NCBI GenBank assembly: GCA_030730545.1
Contig: JANQUX010000143.1
Coordinates: forward strand, 1-7,946
Origin: Maribacter sp.
GTDB taxonomy: Bacteria > Bacteroidota > Bacteroidia > Flavobacteriales > Flavobacteriaceae
Reading direction: 5' to 3'
Length of the DNA stretch: 7,946 nt
The translations under genes and the position numbers were made by a program. Below are positions 5,685 to 7,946 of the stretch, piece by piece. The notes beneath the pieces are model-generated. The model saw nothing but the letters and a program-made list of their open reading frames with translations, made no database searches and had not been told where the DNA came from. Position 1 is the first letter of the stretch, and each line of letters begins with the position of its first letter.

Positions 5685-6161
5685 ATGAAACGAGTTGTAT
5701 TTTTTCTTTTAATGCTGCTGATAAGTTCATGTTCGTTCTTTGACTCAAAACAAAAAAGAACGCAAGAGCTTATTGATGAAGAATTGCGCCTTATCGATTG
5801 GAACAGTGTCGATTCTTATCCGTTTTTCTATACTTGCGATGAAGCAGTTACTAAAGAGCAACAGAAAATTTGCTTTGAAGAAACCTTAATCTCCCATTTT
5901 CAAGAAACATTAAATGATTTTGAATTTACCTTGACCGATAAGGAAAGTGAAACGGTAGATGTTATTTTTGTGATAGATACCCTAGGCAGAATTAATGTTG
6001 CAACTATAGAAAAGAACGCATTAGTATTAAATCAAATGCCAGAATTTGATGGTGTAATTACGCAAAGCTTAAAGAATCTTCCTAAACTTGCACCCGCCTT
6101 AAAAAGAGGGATTCCGGTGAATACAAAATATCGAATTCCGATTCAATTAAATACAAACTAA
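5685..6161 (+). CDS. Small lipoprotein with a diverged TonB_C-like module
   Basis: The 158-residue protein has a lipoprotein signal peptide (MKRVVFFLLMLLISSC, lipidated at C16). The mature part contains a segment resembling the TonB_C domains of the M56 protein in this operon. C51 aligns with the C of PGCED, and CFEETLISH (63-71) aligns with CFNEKIQQH, with identical spacing from Cys to His. VIFVIDTLGRI aligns with VMFNINSEGII, NLPKLAP with RLPKMTP, and RGIPVNTKYRIPIQL with DGVAVNVPFSIPVQF. The 'FNYP..A...GI.GRV' section is missing or strongly changed. It is likely anchored in a periplasm-facing membrane leaflet. A small hairpin (CACCT 5666-5670 with AGGTG 5678-5682) lies 2 bp before the start codon. 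It follows the TPR gene by 42 bp and precedes ruvC by 5 bp. Confidence 0.8.
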   Translation: MKRVVFFLLMLLISSCSFFDSKQKRTQELIDEELRLIDWNSVDSYPFFYTCDEAVTKEQQKICFEETLISHFQETLNDFEFTLTDKESETVDVIFVIDTLGRINVATIEKNALVLNQMPEFDGVITQSLKNLPKLAPALKRGIPVNTKYRIPIQLNTN

Positions 6162-6166
6162 GCATT

Positions 6167-6721
6167 TTGGCGAACGAGAAAATAATTTTGGGTATTGACC
6201 CAGGTACTACTATTATGGGTTTCGGACTCATAAAAGTGGTGGGTAAAAAGATGGAGTTTCTTCAAATGAACGAACTGCTACTTCAAAAATATAGCGACCC
6301 ATACACCAAATTAAAACTCATTTTTGAGCGTACCATAGAACTCATCGATACCTATCACCCAGACGAAATTGCTATTGAAGCGCCTTTCTTCGGTAAGAAC
6401 GTACAATCGATGCTCAAACTTGGTAGAGCACAAGGTGTTGCCATGGCTGCAGGACTTTCGCGTCAAATACCAATTACGGAATACCTACCCAAAAAAATTA
6501 AAATGGCAATCACCGGAAATGGAAACGCCAGTAAAGAGCAAGTTGCAAAAATGTTACAGAGCCTATTAGGTCTAAAAACACTACCAAAAAATTTAGATAG
6601 TACAGATGGTTTAGCCGCCGCTGTATGTCATTTTTATAATGAAGGTAGAATAGAGGTTGGTAAAAATTATTCTGGCTGGGATGCATTTGTGAAGCAAAAT
6701 GAGAAACGAATTAAAAAATAG
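6167..6721 (+). CDS. ruvC: Holliday junction resolvase RuvC
   Basis: RuvC is the endonuclease that cuts Holliday junctions, working with RuvAB in recombination and repair. The 184-residue protein carries all four acidic catalytic positions: D11 in GIDPGTT, E71 in IEAPFFG, and D144 and D147 in LDSTDGLAAA. The conserved segments KLGRAQGVA (84-92) and ITGNGNASKEQVAKML (115-130) are present. The sequence is close to what I recall of flavobacterial RuvC over its full length, including the C-terminal WDAFVKQN. The start is TTG 6167: it gives MANEKIILGIDPG, matching the family N-terminus, and no ATG exists between the preceding stop and the catalytic D11. It lies 5 bp after the lipoprotein stop, which suggests co-transcription and translational coupling. 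Confidence 0.97.
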   Translation: MANEKIILGIDPGTTIMGFGLIKVVGKKMEFLQMNELLLQKYSDPYTKLKLIFERTIELIDTYHPDEIAIEAPFFGKNVQSMLKLGRAQGVAMAAGLSRQIPITEYLPKKIKMAITGNGNASKEQVAKMLQSLLGLKTLPKNLDSTDGLAAAVCHFYNEGRIEVGKNYSGWDAFVKQNEKRIKK

Positions 6722-6725
6722 TTTT

Positions 6726-6768
6726 CAGTAGGCGGTAACAGTTATCAGTAACAGTATTCAGTATCAGT
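6726..6768 (+). repeat. Left CAGT repeat array
   Basis: CAGT occurs at 6726, 6739, 6746, 6752, 6759 and 6765, with spacings of 13, 7, 6, 7 and 6 bases. The array starts 4 bp after the ruvC stop and ends 16 bp before the four-helix-bundle start codon. It is the reverse complement in character of the array downstream of the gene. Confidence 0.85.
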
Positions 6769-6784
6769 AATAAATAAAAAATAT

Positions 6785-7150
6785 ATGCAATTTCAAGATT
6801 TATTGGCTTATAAGAAGTCTTTTGCACTTGCTATGAAGATATTTCATGTTTCAAAAAACTTTCCTAAAGAAGAGAAATATTCTTTGACTGACCAAATTAG
6901 ACGTTCCTCTAGAAGTGTAAGTGCTAATATTGCAGAAGCCTATCGTAAAAGAAGTTATCCTAAGCACTTTATAAGTAAGTTAACCGATAGTGATGCTGAA
7001 AATTCAGAAACTCAAACCTGGCTAGAGTTTGTATTTAAATGTGGCTATATTGACCAAATAACATTTAGTGATTTTATAAAAGATAGTGAAGAAGTTGGTA
7101 AGCTGTTAAACTATATGATTAATAACCCAAGTAAATTTGGTTCAAACTAA
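6785..7150 (+). CDS. Four-helix-bundle protein of the S23 / 23S rRNA intervening-sequence (IVP) family
   Basis: The 121-residue protein matches the family from end to end. It begins with FQDLLAYKKSFALAMKIFHVSKNFPKEEKYSL in helix 1, continues with the signature region LTDQIRRSSRSVSANIAEAYRKRS (34-57, usually SxxANIAEG), and has later helices at about 62-85 and 92-114. Family members were first found as ORFs inside intervening sequences of 23S rRNA genes, and relatives include the Avd accessory protein of diversity-generating retroelements. They form pentameric barrels with basic surfaces thought to bind nucleic acid. No rRNA or retroelement is present here, so the role is unknown. EA at 51-52 replaces the common EG. 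The gene sits between inverted repeat arrays and probably arrived as a unit. Confidence 0.9.
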   Translation: MQFQDLLAYKKSFALAMKIFHVSKNFPKEEKYSLTDQIRRSSRSVSANIAEAYRKRSYPKHFISKLTDSDAENSETQTWLEFVFKCGYIDQITFSDFIKDSEEVGKLLNYMINNPSKFGSN

Positions 7151-7152
7151 GA

Positions 7153-7217
7153 ACTGTAAACTGAATACTGGTACTGCCTACTGAATGCTGGTACTGCCCA
7201 CTGAAAACTGAAAACTG
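7153..7217 (+). repeat. Right ACTG repeat array in the hemW leader
   Basis: ACTG occurs at 7153, 7160, 7167, 7173, 7180, 7193, 7200, 7207 and 7214, with a variant GCTG at 7187. Spacings are 7, 7, 6, 7, 7, 6, 7, 7 and 7, giving a 20-base higher-order repeat: 7161-7180 and 7181-7200 match at 18 of 20 positions. The array begins 2 bp after the four-helix-bundle stop and ends 12 bp before the hemW ATG. Confidence 0.88.
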
Positions 7218-7229
7218 ATAATTGAACAC

Positions 7230-7946
7230 ATGAGCGGTATCTACATCCACATTCCATTTTGCAAGCAGGCTTGTCATTATTGCGATTTTCATTTTTCTAC
7301 CACTATGGGTAAGAAAGAGGCGATGGTGAATGCATTGTGTAAAGAGTTAGAACTACGGAAAGGTGAGTTTTCTGAGGAGTCCGTCGCGACTATATACTTT
7401 GGTGGTGGCACGCCATCTGTTTTGGAGACTTCAGAAATTGAGCAGCTGATAAATTCTGTTCGAGAACATTATAATGTTGTAGACGATCCGGAGATTACGC
7501 TAGAGGCGAACCCTGATGATTTATCTGAAGAGAAAATTTTGCAATTGGCAGCTAGCCCTATAAACAGACTAAGTATTGGAATTCAATCGTTCTTTGAGGA
7601 AGATTTAAAGTTGATGAACAGAGCGCATAATGCTCTGGAAGCAGAAAAGTGTTTGCAATTAGCGAGTCAACATTTCGATAATATTTCTATTGACTTGATC
7701 TACGGAATGCCCAATATGACCTTAAATCGTTGGAAACAGAATATTGATAAAGCACTCGGTTTCGAGATTCCGCATATCTCAAGTTATGCCCTTACGGTAG
7801 AGCCCAAAACCGCACTAGCGAAGTTTGTGGAGGATGGATTGATCACTCCCGCTACCGACGAAGAAACCCAAGAGCATTTTAACCTGTTAAACGAAACTTT
7901 ACTTACAGCAGGGTTCGATTGTTATGAGATTTCCAATTTTGGAAAA
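7230..7946 (+). CDS. hemW: HemW, radical SAM heme chaperone (3' end beyond the window)
   Basis: The frame opens at ATG 7230 and runs 239 codons to the window edge; the full family length is about 375-380 residues. IYIHIPFCKQACHYCDF (4-20) contains the CxxxCxxC [4Fe-4S] motif (C11, C15, C18) followed by D-F, the HemW pattern rather than the CxxxCxxCxC of the oxygen-independent coproporphyrinogen oxidase HemN. Further radical SAM landmarks are YFGGGTPS (56-63), LEANPDDL (91-98), INRLSIGIQSF (111-121), DLIYGMP (155-161) and YEISNFGK (232-239). HemW proteins bind heme and are linked to its delivery to respiratory enzymes; many databases mislabel them as coproporphyrinogen oxidase. The leader is filled with ACTG repeats, and no clear promoter is seen. 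Confidence 0.94.
   Translation, partial: MSGIYIHIPFCKQACHYCDFHFSTTMGKKEAMVNALCKELELRKGEFSEESVATIYFGGGTPSVLETSEIEQLINSVREHYNVVDDPEITLEANPDDLSEEKILQLAASPINRLSIGIQSFFEEDLKLMNRAHNALEAEKCLQLASQHFDNISIDLIYGMPNMTLNRWKQNIDKALGFEIPHISSYALTVEPKTALAKFVEDGLITPATDEETQEHFNLLNETLLTAGFDCYEISNFGK

Larger units (their letters stand above)
6722..7217. mobile_element. Putative inserted cassette: four-helix-bundle gene between inverted CAGT/ACTG arrays
   Basis: The unit consists of a left CAGT array, one small gene, and a right ACTG array, and fills the space between ruvC and hemW. Two segments of the left array are inverted copies of segments in the right: 6724-6737 against 7172-7185 (13 of 14) and CAGTATTCAGT 6752-6762 against 7160-7170 (11 of 11). 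No transposase, reverse transcriptase or clear target duplication was found, so mobility is an inference from structure only. The boundaries are approximate. Confidence 0.4.

Noticed and set aside
6369..6569. Alternative frame inside ruvC
   Set aside because: It overlaps the RuvC catalytic region in another frame and shows no recognisable content.
7153..7217. CRISPR array
   Set aside because: The units are too short, there are no unique spacers of 25-40 bases, and no cas genes are near.
6722..7217. Diversity-generating retroelement or rRNA intervening sequence
   Set aside because: The protein family suggests these, but there is no reverse transcriptase, variable/template repeat pair or rRNA in the window.

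Overview
The window reads as chromosome of a low-GC member of the Bacteroidetes, most likely a marine Flavobacteriaceae. The basis is AT-rich DNA, weak Shine-Dalgarno sites, promoter elements of the Bacteroidetes TAnnTTTG type, a RuvC protein that I recall as very close to flavobacterial RuvC, and an M56 peptidase fused to TonB C-terminal domains, an architecture typical of the phylum. The species cannot be named from the sequence alone.

Left part (1-2343). The edge holds the 5' end of a leftward gene, probably an aromatic amino acid (histidine-type) ammonia-lyase. It diverges from a LysR-type regulator (222-1115), and a clean dyad lies between them. Next comes a YdjA-like nitroreductase, started here at ATG 1262, just after a GC-rich hairpin and four exact copies of a 7-bp repeat. 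It converges on a leftward DUF456 membrane protein. An intrinsic terminator serving the nitroreductase appears to lie inside the DUF456 coding sequence.

Centre (2344-6161). This is a candidate signalling operon: a BlaI/MecI-type repressor, a BlaR1-like M56 membrane metallopeptidase whose C-terminus carries two near-identical TonB_C domains in place of a penicillin sensor, a secreted TPR protein, and a small lipoprotein with a diverged form of the same TonB_C-like module. The blaI promoter is covered by three ACTAA/TTAGT dyads. A strong hairpin at the start of the TPR gene could attenuate transcription between the regulatory pair and the envelope proteins. The ligand and the target genes of the system are not visible here.

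Right part (6162-7946). ruvC (TTG start) follows the lipoprotein by 5 bp and may be co-transcribed with it. Between ruvC and hemW (open at the right edge) sits a four-helix-bundle (S23/IVP-type) gene bracketed by arrays of CAGT on the left and ACTG on the right. The arrays are inverted copies of each other, so the unit looks like an inserted cassette. No tRNA, rRNA, CRISPR array or recognisable transposase is present, and no gene-free stretch exceeds 300 bases.
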